From Firmicutes bacterium UBA5559 (GTDB taxonomy: Bacteria > Bacillota > Clostridia > Peptostreptococcales > Anaerovoracaceae), in the NCBI GenBank assembly GCA_002425705.1, contig DIMT01000010.1, forward strand, positions 40,517 to 104,516: a DNA stretch of 64,000 nt. Direction: 5' to 3'. Under the pieces are notes generated by a model that saw nothing but the letters and a program-made list of their open reading frames with translations, made no database searches and was not told the origin of the DNA. Within the stretch, counting starts at the first letter, position 1. Every line of letters starts with the position of its first letter. This document shows, piece by piece, positions 1-8,264 of the stretch. The position numbers and the translations under genes are program-made.

Positions 1-1
1 G

Positions 2-571
2 GTTCGGGCTCTAGCCGGGCATCCGACGAAAGAAGGCTGTTTTTATACCGTGCCTGTTTCCCACTCATTGAGGCTTGGAGATCTGGCTGAATTAATTCTA
101 TCCTTTCGGGCATCCAGGGAGGATTATTCTGTTCCGGACCTTGGGGATCCATTTATAAAAAAATTGTACAGCACATACCTGAGCTTTCTTCCGGAGGAAG
201 GACTATCCTATCCCCTTGTGAGAAAGGAGGACGAGCGAGGCAGTTTCGCAGAATTTATCCGCACTCCGGATCGGGGACAGATTTCGGTTAATATAACCAA
301 ACCGGGAGTAATAAAGGGAAACCATTGGCACCGATCTAAGACTGAAAAATTTTTGGTGATCCAGGGTCAGGGAACCATCCGGCTTCGACGGATTGACGGG
401 GAGAAGGTGCTGCTATACCCGGTTCTGGGGAATCGCCTGGAAGTAGTGGAGATTCCTCCTGGCTACACTCACCAGTTGGAAAACACGGGGCAGGAGGATC
501 TGATCACGGTCATGTGGGCCAATGAGGCTTTTGATCCGGATAAGCCGGACACCTTTTTTATGGAGGTATAG
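2..571 (+). CDS. capF: CapF-type bifunctional UDP-sugar reductase/epimerase, C-terminal part (5' end outside window)
   Basis: The reading frame is open from base 2 with no stop, so the gene starts upstream; 189 residues are visible. The visible part ends the SDR reductase domain and then contains the cupin domain, with the metal-binding cluster GNHWHRSKTEKF and a PPGYTHQLEN segment. In CapF the N-terminal reductase and C-terminal cupin convert UDP-4-keto-6-deoxy-HexNAc into the precursor of UDP-N-acetyl-L-fucosamine for capsule synthesis. The GTG at 50 could be read as a start, but the family continues upstream and no ribosome site precedes it. The gene lies four bases before the 2-epimerase gene that completes this pathway. 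Assignment rests on family recognition of the cupin half. Confidence 0.85.
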   Translation, partial: VRALAGHPTKEGCFYTVPVSHSLRLGDLAELILSFRASREDYSVPDLGDPFIKKLYSTYLSFLPEEGLSYPLVRKEDERGSFAEFIRTPDRGQISVNITKPGVIKGNHWHRSKTEKFLVIQGQGTIRLRRIDGEKVLLYPVLGNRLEVVEIPPGYTHQLENTGQEDLITVMWANEAFDPDKPDTFFMEV

Positions 572-575
572 AGGG

Positions 576-1706
576 ATGAAGAAAATCAGGGTCATGACGG
601 TAGTGGGAACCAGACCGGAAATCATTCGATTGTCATCGGTAATAAAGAGACTGGATGAATCCCAAGCGGTAGAACATATTCTGGTCCATACAGGACAGAA
701 TTATGACTATGAGTTAAACGAAATCTTTTTTCAAGACCTTGAATTAAGAAAACCTGACTATTACCTGGACGGAGCCGGAAGCACGCCTATGGAAACCATC
801 GGGCAGATTCTAATTGCAGTAGAGCCGGTTTTGGATGAAATTCGGCCGGATGCTTTTTTGGTGCTGGGAGATACCAACAGCTGCCTGTGTGCTTTAGCTG
901 CCAAACGGAAACATATCCCTGTTTTTCATATGGAAGCGGGAAACCGCTGTTTCGATCAGCGGGTCCCGGAAGAGATAAACCGAAGAATCGTGGACCACTT
1001 GGCAGACATCAATTTGACCTACAGCGATATCGCCAGAGAATATCTGCTGAGGGAGGGATTGCCCCCGGACAGGGTCATAAAAATCGGAAGCCCTATGCTG
1101 GAAGTCCTTCGGTCACACAGGGATGCCTTCGAAGCTTCCTCTGTGTTGACAGAGCTGGGTTTGGAGGAAAAGGGTTACTATGTGGTTTCGGCTCATCGAG
1201 AAGAAAATGTGGATACAGAAGAGACTTTCATGGACCTTGTGAGCAGTTTGAATACTCTTGCAATACAGGAAAAGAAGCCTATTATTTTCAGCACCCATCC
1301 AAGAACCAGGAAGCGGATGGAGGTCCGAAAAATTGAATTCGACCCGCTGATCCGGACGATTAAACCCCTGGGATACATCGATTATATTCATCTGCAGATG
1401 AAAGCGATCGCCGTACTCAGCGATAGTGGTACCATCAGCGAGGAATCATCTCTCCTTGGGTTTCCGGCTCTAAATTTGAGACAATCCCATGAAAGGCCAG
1501 AGGCTATGGAAGAAACGGCAGTCATAATGGCGGGGCTGGGAGCCAATCGAATCCTACAGGGGCTGGAAGTACTGAAAGGCCAGAAGGGAGACACTCTAAA
1601 GCAGGTTGCAGATTACCAGGCGGATAATGTGTCGGAAAAGGTTCTGCGAATCATTCTCTCGTATACGGATTATATCCATCGTGTTGTCTGGGGGGTGATG
1701 AAATGA
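576..1706 (+). CDS. capG: UDP-N-acetylglucosamine 2-epimerase family (CapG/WecB-like)
   Basis: The product has 376 residues. It begins MKKIRVMTVVGTRPEII, the signature N-terminus of non-hydrolysing UDP-HexNAc 2-epimerases, and also has HTGQNYD, AHREENVD and the C-terminal DSGTISEES segment. ATG 576 is chosen because it starts at this motif and follows GGAGG at 562-566; an upstream GTG at 522 would overlap capF. In the capE-capF-capG order the third enzyme makes UDP-N-acetyl-L-fucosamine, so CapG is likelier than WecB (UDP-ManNAc). It overlaps the next gene by four bases (ATGA), indicating translational coupling. Confidence 0.85.
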   Translation: MKKIRVMTVVGTRPEIIRLSSVIKRLDESQAVEHILVHTGQNYDYELNEIFFQDLELRKPDYYLDGAGSTPMETIGQILIAVEPVLDEIRPDAFLVLGDTNSCLCALAAKRKHIPVFHMEAGNRCFDQRVPEEINRRIVDHLADINLTYSDIAREYLLREGLPPDRVIKIGSPMLEVLRSHRDAFEASSVLTELGLEEKGYYVVSAHREENVDTEETFMDLVSSLNTLAIQEKKPIIFSTHPRTRKRMEVRKIEFDPLIRTIKPLGYIDYIHLQMKAIAVLSDSGTISEESSLLGFPALNLRQSHERPEAMEETAVIMAGLGANRILQGLEVLKGQKGDTLKQVADYQADNVSEKVLRIILSYTDYIHRVVWGVMK

Positions 1707-2569
1707 TTGATCTGACAGCTATCATCCTGACAAAGAATGAAGAGAAAAATCTCCAGGAATGCATCGATTCGGTCCGGGAGGTGGCGAAGAGAATTGTGGT
1801 GGTGGATAGTTACAGTACCGACGATACCCTGAAAATAGCAGAAGCAAATGGAGCGGATATCTATCAGCATCCCTTTGAGAATTACGGGAAGCAATTTCAA
1901 TGGGCAATGGATCATACGGATATTGATACAAAATGGATCTTCCGCTTCGATGCCGACGAACGTTTGACAATGGAATCCGCCAAGGAGCTGGAAAAGCTTT
2001 GCACAGATAACGACGATACTGACGTGAACGGACTTATTTTCACTTTGGAGGTTGTGTTTCTGGGCCGGAAGCTGAAACACGGCGGCACCTATCCCTTTAA
2101 AAAGCTTTGTATTTTTAAAAGGGGGATGGCTTATATGGAGGAACGGTCCATGGATGAACAGATCGTGCTGACGTCGGGCCGGACCGTAGAGATGAAGCAG
2201 GTATCCGAACATCACGATTTTCGGGATCTGACCTTTTGGATTAATAAACATAACTGGTATGCCACCAGGGCAGCCAAGGACTATTTTGATTTCGTCGGGA
2301 AAGAGGACCTCTACGAAGAATTGGACTTTCCGTCCAAACTCCGCCGTATCGTGAAAAGAAAAATTTATTACCGATTGCCGACGGGGCTGCGATGCTGGTT
2401 GTATTTTGTTTATCGGTATGTCTTGCGCCTCGGATTTTTGGATGGGAAGGAAGGGTTTTTCTACGCGTTTTTTCAGGCATATTGGTATCGGATGCTGGTA
2501 GATGCAAAGATATTTGAAGCAAAAAAAATGAATGCAGCCCTGGTCGATGCCGGGGATCTTAAAGCCTGA
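1703..2569 (+). CDS. Glycosyltransferase family 2
   Basis: A 288-residue GT-A fold transferase. Residues 5-24 carry the nucleotide-binding start (AIILTKNEEKNLQECIDSV), and D83-A-D85 is the metal-binding DxD-type motif in FRFDADERL. The rest resembles the WaaE/KdtX-like group of cytoplasmic GT2 enzymes. The C-terminal 60 residues are basic and aromatic-rich, consistent with membrane contact. It probably adds one sugar to the lipid-linked repeat unit; donor and acceptor cannot be read from sequence. Its start overlaps the capG stop (ATGA). Confidence 0.85.
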   Translation: MIDLTAIILTKNEEKNLQECIDSVREVAKRIVVVDSYSTDDTLKIAEANGADIYQHPFENYGKQFQWAMDHTDIDTKWIFRFDADERLTMESAKELEKLCTDNDDTDVNGLIFTLEVVFLGRKLKHGGTYPFKKLCIFKRGMAYMEERSMDEQIVLTSGRTVEMKQVSEHHDFRDLTFWINKHNWYATRAAKDYFDFVGKEDLYEELDFPSKLRRIVKRKIYYRLPTGLRCWLYFVYRYVLRLGFLDGKEGFFYAFFQAYWYRMLVDAKIFEAKKMNAALVDAGDLKA

Positions 2570-2597
2570 TAGAAAGGCAAAGCAGGGAAGTGAGCCT

Positions 2598-3680
2598 ATG
2601 ATTGGATTGATCGTACCGGCAAATCTGAAATATGCTCCCTATGTACAGCAGTATCTTCGATGCTGTCAAAAAGAAGGAGTGGAAACGGAAATCATTTCCT
2701 GGAACAAATTCGGGATGGAAGAGGAATCGGCCCATGTTTTTCAATGCCGCGTTCAAACCAGCAAGCGGGATTTGTTTTATGGAATTGGCAGATTTTTCAC
2801 CTGGGTCAGGTTTGCTGGATTCGCAAAGGGGATTTGCAAGAAAAAGAAATATGATAAACTGATCCTGTTTACGGCCCAATTGGGTGTGTTTCTTGAGCCA
2901 TTTTTAGTGAAGCAGTACCCGGGGAAGTACCTGCTGGATATTCGGGATGATTCCCCCATCGTCCATCTTCTGCAGAACCGTCTTAACCAAGTGGTAAACC
3001 ATGCAGCAGAAATCGTGGTTTCCTCTCCGGATTTTGATTTCTGGGAAAGCGACAGAAAAGGATGCCTTTGTCACAACGCAGAAGAGGATGCGGCTGCAAA
3101 TGCCCTTGACTCCCAACCTCGTCCTTGGTCAAAAGGCCGGTATCGGATTATTTCTATGGGGGATCTGGGCGGATTTGAACTGAATCGCAGACTGGTTGAA
3201 GCCTTGGGAAATGACAGGCGCTTTTCTCTCCTCTATATCGGAAGGGGAAACATTGAAAAAAATAAGCTGGAGGAATTCTCCAGAACCCGCGGATTTGACA
3301 GGGTTACTTTCTGTGGCAGTTATGAGAAGAAGGATGTGTATGAAACGTACCAGAAGCATGGGGATTTTGTCAACATCATCAGGGAGAAAAATCGATTCAA
3401 TCATTATGCCCTGCCGAACAAATTATATGAAGGTACGATTGCGGGACTTCCGGTTATTACACTGAAGGGAAACCTTTCCCTTACCCGGATGGTTCGTCAG
3501 TATTCCCTGGGAATTGTCTTGGATGAAATGCCGGAATCGGGATTGGGGGATGTCCTTGAAAAATCAATTGAATCCATGGACTTCATTGCTTATTGTCAAG
3601 GCCGTCAGGAATTTTTAAAAATGTTAACCAGAGATCAGAAGCTTTTTCAATCCATGCTAAAAAGCTTTATTGCTGGATAA
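2598..3680 (+). CDS. Glycosyltransferase, GT-B fold
   Basis: 360 residues from ATG 2598, which has a GGGAAG ribosome site 8-10 bases upstream; an earlier in-frame start at 2532 would lie inside the preceding gene. The N-terminus (MIGLIVPANLKYAPYVQQYL) is a Rossmann-like acceptor domain. The C-terminal half contains YALPNKLYEGTIAGLPVI, typical of the donor-binding domain of GT4-like enzymes that recognise UDP sugars. It lies between two other transferase genes in the same operon. The specific linkage is unknown. Confidence 0.75.
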   Translation: MIGLIVPANLKYAPYVQQYLRCCQKEGVETEIISWNKFGMEEESAHVFQCRVQTSKRDLFYGIGRFFTWVRFAGFAKGICKKKKYDKLILFTAQLGVFLEPFLVKQYPGKYLLDIRDDSPIVHLLQNRLNQVVNHAAEIVVSSPDFDFWESDRKGCLCHNAEEDAAANALDSQPRPWSKGRYRIISMGDLGGFELNRRLVEALGNDRRFSLLYIGRGNIEKNKLEEFSRTRGFDRVTFCGSYEKKDVYETYQKHGDFVNIIREKNRFNHYALPNKLYEGTIAGLPVITLKGNLSLTRMVRQYSLGIVLDEMPESGLGDVLEKSIESMDFIAYCQGRQEFLKMLTRDQKLFQSMLKSFIAG

Positions 3681-3712
3681 AGGATGGAATGCCGGGAAGG
3701 AGCTGGGCTTCT

Positions 3713-4810
3713 ATGAATATTTGCTTTCTGCTCAATGGATTTTCAGAAAATGGTGGAATCGGAAGGGCGGTGTCCATCCTGGCTGACAGACTGTCTTGGG
3801 AAAACAAGAACAGCATTCATGCTCTCAGCTTCTTTGATGAGGGAAAACCGGACTTTTTCCCTTTGGATGAAAGGATAGCCAGAAGGTTTATTTTTGATAA
3901 GCCAATCACCATGAAAAAGGCGATGATTGCTGGGGGAGTGGGGAGACTTCGAGGCTATCTGAAGCGGAATCAAATCGATATTCTGGTGGCCTGCGGAGCC
4001 CTGTACTTCCCATTGTCCATTTTAGCCTGTATGCACCAGAAGACCCGGTGCATATGCTGGGAACATTCCAACATTCATACGATTGAAGATCATGCTTTCC
4101 AACGGATTTGCCGATGGTCGGGTGCCAAGGCTGCCGATGGGGTTGTTCTCCTGACGAAACGAGATTATGGAAGGTATATAAAAAAATACAAAAGAAAAGG
4201 GGTTTATCAAATTTATAATCCTATCGATCCAGCCATATCCAAAGGAAATGACGGCTATAGGCCGGATTCGAAGAAAATCATCAGTGCCGGCCGGCTATCC
4301 CCACCCAAAAACTATGAAACTCTTATCGAAATCGCCGGCGTTGTTCTGAGTCATTTTCCTGAGTGGCAATGGGATATTTATGGAGAAGGAGAACTGCATC
4401 TGGAACTGGATCGCAGAATCCGGGACCGGGGCCTGCAGAACCGACTCTTTCTGAAGGGTCAGCGGGAGAACCTGTATGACCTATATAAAGAGTATTCCTT
4501 TCTGGTAATGACTTCGCTGCGGGAAGGTTTCCCAATGGTATTGTTGGAAGCCGGAGCCAGTTCCCTTCCTCTCATCAGTTTTGATATTGACACCGGGCCG
4601 GATGAAATCATACAAGATGGGGAAAACGGTTATTTGATAAGCGCCTTTGATCGGGATGAAATGATTGATCGGATCGAAGCCTTGATGCAAGACAGGGAAT
4701 TGCGTATCGCCATGGCTGCCAGCAGCAGAGAACTCATTATGCCCTTTCAGCTGGAAGGCATTCATCATCAATGGCAGGAGATTTTTAACGACCTGGCACC
4801 GAAAGGCTGA
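3713..4810 (+). CDS. Glycosyltransferase family 4
   Basis: 365 residues from ATG 3713, ten bases after an AAGGAG site. The N-terminus has the glycine-rich GGIGRAVSILAD loop of GT4. The C-terminal half has ISAGRLSPPKNYETLIEIA and the E-x7-E catalytic pattern in REGFPMVLLEAGASSLPLIS. The EX7E glutamates and the overall pattern fit retaining transferases such as those adding GalNAc or GlcNAc to lipid-linked oligosaccharides. An in-frame ATG at 3689 is possible but has a weaker site. It is part of the same operon as the preceding transferases. Confidence 0.85.
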   Translation: MNICFLLNGFSENGGIGRAVSILADRLSWENKNSIHALSFFDEGKPDFFPLDERIARRFIFDKPITMKKAMIAGGVGRLRGYLKRNQIDILVACGALYFPLSILACMHQKTRCICWEHSNIHTIEDHAFQRICRWSGAKAADGVVLLTKRDYGRYIKKYKRKGVYQIYNPIDPAISKGNDGYRPDSKKIISAGRLSPPKNYETLIEIAGVVLSHFPEWQWDIYGEGELHLELDRRIRDRGLQNRLFLKGQRENLYDLYKEYSFLVMTSLREGFPMVLLEAGASSLPLISFDIDTGPDEIIQDGENGYLISAFDRDEMIDRIEALMQDRELRIAMAASSRELIMPFQLEGIHHQWQEIFNDLAPKG

Positions 4811-4833
4811 AGCCAGGGGAAAAGGAGGTTCCT

Positions 4834-6039
4834 ATGGAAAAGGCGACAATCAGTAGTGACTATGCCAGAACCGGGAAATCCCTTACCTTCCTCTTCTGCT
4901 TTTACCTCGTCTTTTGCTTTTATGAACCCTATAGCAATATTCTGGTTGGATCGGTTGGTAAATACCTGATCCTGCTGGTGGTTTTCTGTTTTCTGATCAG
5001 CTATAAGGCGGTGAATATCCATTGGATCCACATCAGCATCATTATGTGGTTTCTATTAAAAATAACCTCGATCTTCTGGGTTTCCCTCAATTATGTCGTT
5101 CGCCTCCATTTGTTTTCTCAGATAGGGATGATTGCCTTGTTCCTTGCCATGACCCTGGTGGTATTTGATGACCGTTTTATTCGTGCTGTTGTTTGCACCA
5201 CCCTTCTCAGCAGTGCATCCATGGGATTCCTCAGCCTGTTTTTTAGTGAGCCCTATCTCAATGAATTGTTTAGTGTGAGGCAGGTGCTGACTCTGTTTGG
5301 GGCTCAGAACGATCCAAATGATCAGGCGGCTTTTTTGCTGGTGGGGATTGCTATCGCCTTATATTTTCTCATGAATAAAAGCAAAAAAATTGGCTGGAAT
5401 CTGTTACTGGTATTGATCATGCTGATCAATGCTTATGCGATTTTAAAAACCGGATCCCGGGCTGGCTTGCTAGCCTGCGGATTGATAGCAGTTCTGGGTG
5501 TGGTCCTTCCGGACAGGGGAAGAGGAATGTTATCCCTTCGAACCCTGCGAAATCTTTCCATGGTTTTGCTGTCCGGATTGACTCTTTTCTTATTAGCCCT
5601 TCGGTTTTTACCAGATAATACCTTCGACCGCATATTCCGATTTTCCTCTTATATTGGTGGTAGCGGCCGGAGCATGCTATGGGAAAATGCCCTTGAGATT
5701 TTCTTTCACAATCCCTTTTTCGGAGGAGGATGGGGCTCTTATTGGGGATACAATGGCGTTTACAGTGCCGTCCACAATACCTTCATAAGTACTCTGACGG
5801 ATGGGGGGATTATCGGGTTTTCCCTCCTTTTTGTTCCGGTTTTTGCCATAATCCTAAAATCTTTCAAAAGAGGCAATCTTCTGTCATTGCTGATTCTGCT
5901 CAGTGGTGTCCTCCCTTCCTTGTTTTTGGATGCCATTAATAAACGATTTTTTTGGAATGCCCTTATCATCGGATTTATGCTGATCCTGAATTATAACTAT
6001 AAGAAAAAGCTGGAGAAAAAACAGCAAAATAGTTATTAA
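4834..6039 (+). CDS. O-antigen polymerase/ligase family membrane protein (Wzy/WaaL-like)
   Basis: 401 residues made largely of hydrophobic helices, about 10-11 predicted membrane spans. The Wzy_C-type core is visible: KTGSRAGLLACG, then a large extracytoplasmic loop with GGGWGSYWGYNGVYSAVHNT and TDGGIIGF. In a Wzx/Wzy locus this protein would polymerise repeat units on the outer face of the membrane; WaaL-type ligases share the fold and cannot be separated by sequence alone. Because the organism appears Gram-positive and the locus contains an LCP ligase, the polymerase role is preferred. Start ATG 4834 follows AAAGGAGG at 4821-4828. Confidence 0.8.
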   Translation: MEKATISSDYARTGKSLTFLFCFYLVFCFYEPYSNILVGSVGKYLILLVVFCFLISYKAVNIHWIHISIIMWFLLKITSIFWVSLNYVVRLHLFSQIGMIALFLAMTLVVFDDRFIRAVVCTTLLSSASMGFLSLFFSEPYLNELFSVRQVLTLFGAQNDPNDQAAFLLVGIAIALYFLMNKSKKIGWNLLLVLIMLINAYAILKTGSRAGLLACGLIAVLGVVLPDRGRGMLSLRTLRNLSMVLLSGLTLFLLALRFLPDNTFDRIFRFSSYIGGSGRSMLWENALEIFFHNPFFGGGWGSYWGYNGVYSAVHNTFISTLTDGGIIGFSLLFVPVFAIILKSFKRGNLLSLLILLSGVLPSLFLDAINKRFFWNALIIGFMLILNYNYKKKLEKKQQNSY

Positions 6040-6091
6040 ATTCCTCTTCTCATCTTCACCCGTTCTTCACAAACACATCGGTTTATGTCGA

Positions 6092-6123
6092 AAACCTCTT
6101 GCAATGCAAGGGGTTTCCATTTT
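6092..6123 (+). terminator. Likely terminator after the polymerase gene
   Basis: An 11-bp stem (6092-6102 with 6106-6116, one G-U pair) with a three-base loop sits 53 bases after the stop of the polymerase gene. It is followed by only a short T-rich stretch, so termination may be partial. Confidence 0.55.
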
Positions 6124-6149
6124 ATGTAAAAAATGACGAACGAAAAAAG

Positions 6150-6178
6150 TTGACTTTAGTACCGCAACATTATATTTT
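6150..6178 (+). promoter_or_regulatory. SigA-type promoter for the beta-helix protein
   Basis: TTGACT at 6150-6155 and TATTTT at 6173-6178 give 17-bp spacing; an overlapping TATATT at 6171 gives 15. The leader that follows holds a 6-bp hairpin (CAAGCG at 6192-6197 with CGCTTG at 6202-6207) about 50 bases before the ATG. No known riboswitch was recognised in it. Confidence 0.55.
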
Positions 6179-6254
6179 GTTTATGGTAGAACAAGCGAAG
6201 CCGCTTGAGAAAGGAAGATAGAATATTAGAAGCAATAAAAGAAAGGGATAATCT

Positions 6255-8057
6255 ATGATTCAGAAAAAAACAAGAAACGAAAAGAGTAAGCGATTGAAAG
6301 CGCTAAGAAAAACAAAATTATTTACGGCATTAACTTCACTGATGCTGGTGATGACGGTTCTGGTGACCGGTTTCGCCGGATCGAATGCCGCACAGGCAAG
6401 TGAGTTGAATATTTCTCAGGCGGATCTTCAGGCAGCGGTAGCCTATAGCCAGAAATACCCGGTATCCCTCCAGGTTGATGGTCAGAAGATCCAATCCGAT
6501 GTCTCACCGGTCATCCTGCAGGACAGAACGCTGATTCCGGTCCGGGCTGTCTTTGAAGATATGGGAGCTACGGTAACCTGGGATAAAATAAAGCGACAGG
6601 CTAGGATAACGACAGAAGATTCGGTGGTGGTTCTGACCATTGGATCCAATAAGGCAGTAGTCAATGGGAAAACCAGATATCTGGACGTGCCTTCTTTAAT
6701 CGTCAGCGACAGAACCCTGATTCCGGTCCGATTTGTTGGAGAGCAGTTGGGGTTTGACATCGGCTGGAAGAGTAAAAGCCGAACCGTTACCATCAGTTCC
6801 ACAGGGACTGCAGCGGGTGGAACAACAGGATCTGTTCCCCAGCCCCCGGTAATCAATCCAACTCCCCCCGTTCAGGAACCGGTAACCCCTCCGGTTGTTA
6901 TTGAAAAGCCAGTCACTCCACCGACAACTACAGAACCTACAGTACCAACTGTACCTTCAACTGCCAAGAACCTGTACTACGTTGCTACAAACGGCAGCGA
7001 CTCCAATAACGGCTCAGCAGCCACTCCTTTCAGAACCATTCAGAAGGCTGCCAACACAGCAAAGGCCGGGGACGTGGTGCTGATTCGAGGCGGTACATAC
7101 AACGAGAAGGTGAAGCCGGCTAATTCCGGAAATGCCACGGACGGTTATATCACTTTTATGAATTATAATGGAGAAACGGTAACGATTGATGGCAATGGCA
7201 TCTCTGTTGCAAAAGGTACCGCTCTCTTCGACGTAGCCTATAAAAGCTATATAAAGGTAGAAGGCTTGAGGATCATCAACTCCTCCTGGACCGGATTCGG
7301 TAGCCCCTATGCTTCCCCTGGATCCACCCGAAATATTATTATCCGGGATTGCTTCATCTCCAATACAAAAAGTTCCGGTATCAACCTGAGTTATGCGAAG
7401 GATGTAGTAATCGACGGGAACACCATCGAATACGCCAATACTCTGCCTGCGACCCAGGGAGGATCCGATGAAGCGCTGACTGTAGGAGCAACCGATGGAT
7501 TCGTCATCAGCAACAACAAGCTGTCCCATATGGGCAAAGAAGGAATCGATGCCAAGGGCGGAGCAAATAATGGAAAGATTTTCGGAAATGTCATCGAAGC
7601 TCCCCCTATTATGGGAATCTACATTGATGCGTTCCATGCGGATCAGCGCAACATTGAGATTTATAACAATACCATCAACAATGCAGTCCACAATGGAATC
7701 GTTCTGGCTATTGAATACAATGGTACCCTCTCCGATATCAACATTCATAACAACACCATCAACAAGGCAAAGAGAGGAATCAGCATCACCACTTATGGTT
7801 CGTCCCCTTATGTGATGAATAATATTGTCATCAATAAAAATATCATCAATGGAACCACCATCTGTGGTGTGGACCTGTCCAACGATCAGGCAAAGAATGT
7901 GACCATCACCGGCAATACCTTTGCAGGTACCAGCACTTCTGTGCCGATTCTAAACAATGGTGGTTATGTTCCATCCAATGGCTTCATTATTGGGGACAAT
8001 CTGCTTAACCGGGTGGTATCCGGACACCCTACTGGCACCAATTACACTGTAATTTAG
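6255..8057 (+). CDS. Secreted beta-helix protein with copper-amine-oxidase-like N-terminal module
   Basis: 600 residues. A basic start and hydrophobic stretch (about 20-45) form a signal peptide ending near AQAS. Residues about 55-175 are a copper-amine-oxidase N-terminal-like domain with two DRTLIPVR repeats; this module does not imply oxidase activity. A Pro/Thr-rich linker (about 190-235) leads to a DUF1565-like start (YYVATNGSDSNNGSAATPF) and a right-handed parallel beta-helix with many INNTI/NIIIN-type rungs. Such helices bind or cleave acidic polysaccharides (lyases, epimerases), but no catalytic set can be assigned here. Its position among polysaccharide genes suggests it acts on or binds the exported polymer. 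It has its own promoter and terminator. Confidence 0.8.
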   Translation: MIQKKTRNEKSKRLKALRKTKLFTALTSLMLVMTVLVTGFAGSNAAQASELNISQADLQAAVAYSQKYPVSLQVDGQKIQSDVSPVILQDRTLIPVRAVFEDMGATVTWDKIKRQARITTEDSVVVLTIGSNKAVVNGKTRYLDVPSLIVSDRTLIPVRFVGEQLGFDIGWKSKSRTVTISSTGTAAGGTTGSVPQPPVINPTPPVQEPVTPPVVIEKPVTPPTTTEPTVPTVPSTAKNLYYVATNGSDSNNGSAATPFRTIQKAANTAKAGDVVLIRGGTYNEKVKPANSGNATDGYITFMNYNGETVTIDGNGISVAKGTALFDVAYKSYIKVEGLRIINSSWTGFGSPYASPGSTRNIIIRDCFISNTKSSGINLSYAKDVVIDGNTIEYANTLPATQGGSDEALTVGATDGFVISNNKLSHMGKEGIDAKGGANNGKIFGNVIEAPPIMGIYIDAFHADQRNIEIYNNTINNAVHNGIVLAIEYNGTLSDINIHNNTINKAKRGISITTYGSSPYVMNNIVINKNIINGTTICGVDLSNDQAKNVTITGNTFAGTSTSVPILNNGGYVPSNGFIIGDNLLNRVVSGHPTGTNYTVI

Positions 8058-8076
8058 ACTTTTCAACTAGTAACTT

Positions 8077-8120
8077 CGACAAGGCAGGCCGATTATAAGT
8101 CGGTCTGTCTTGTCGTTTTT
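8077..8120 (+). terminator. Rho-independent terminator
   Basis: A long imperfect stem spans 8077-8115 (CGACAAGGCAGGCCGA paired with TCGGTCTGTCTTGTCG), followed by TTTTT at 8116-8120, 19 bases after the beta-helix gene stop. Confidence 0.9.
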
Positions 8121-8216
8121 GAAGAAATAAATGGATAACTGGGGAAGGCTGTTGTTTTTTTGTAGCATCGGGGAAAAACATGGGTTTAACAATAACATTC
8201 TGACTATTGATGGATG

Positions 8217-8225
8217 TGATATACT
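8217..8225 (+). promoter_or_regulatory. Extended -10 promoter for the SLH phosphoesterase
   Basis: TGATATACT at 8217-8225 is an extended -10 element (TG-n-TATACT). No good -35 is seen 16-18 bases upstream. It lies 40 bases before the start codon. Confidence 0.5.
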
Positions 8226-8264
8226 TCAAGCGAAATCAGTACTTAATCATTTGGAGGTGGAAAC

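Noticed and set aside
6179..6254. Possible cyclic-di-GMP or other riboswitch before the beta-helix gene
   Set aside because: Only one 6-bp hairpin is present; no conserved aptamer core could be found.
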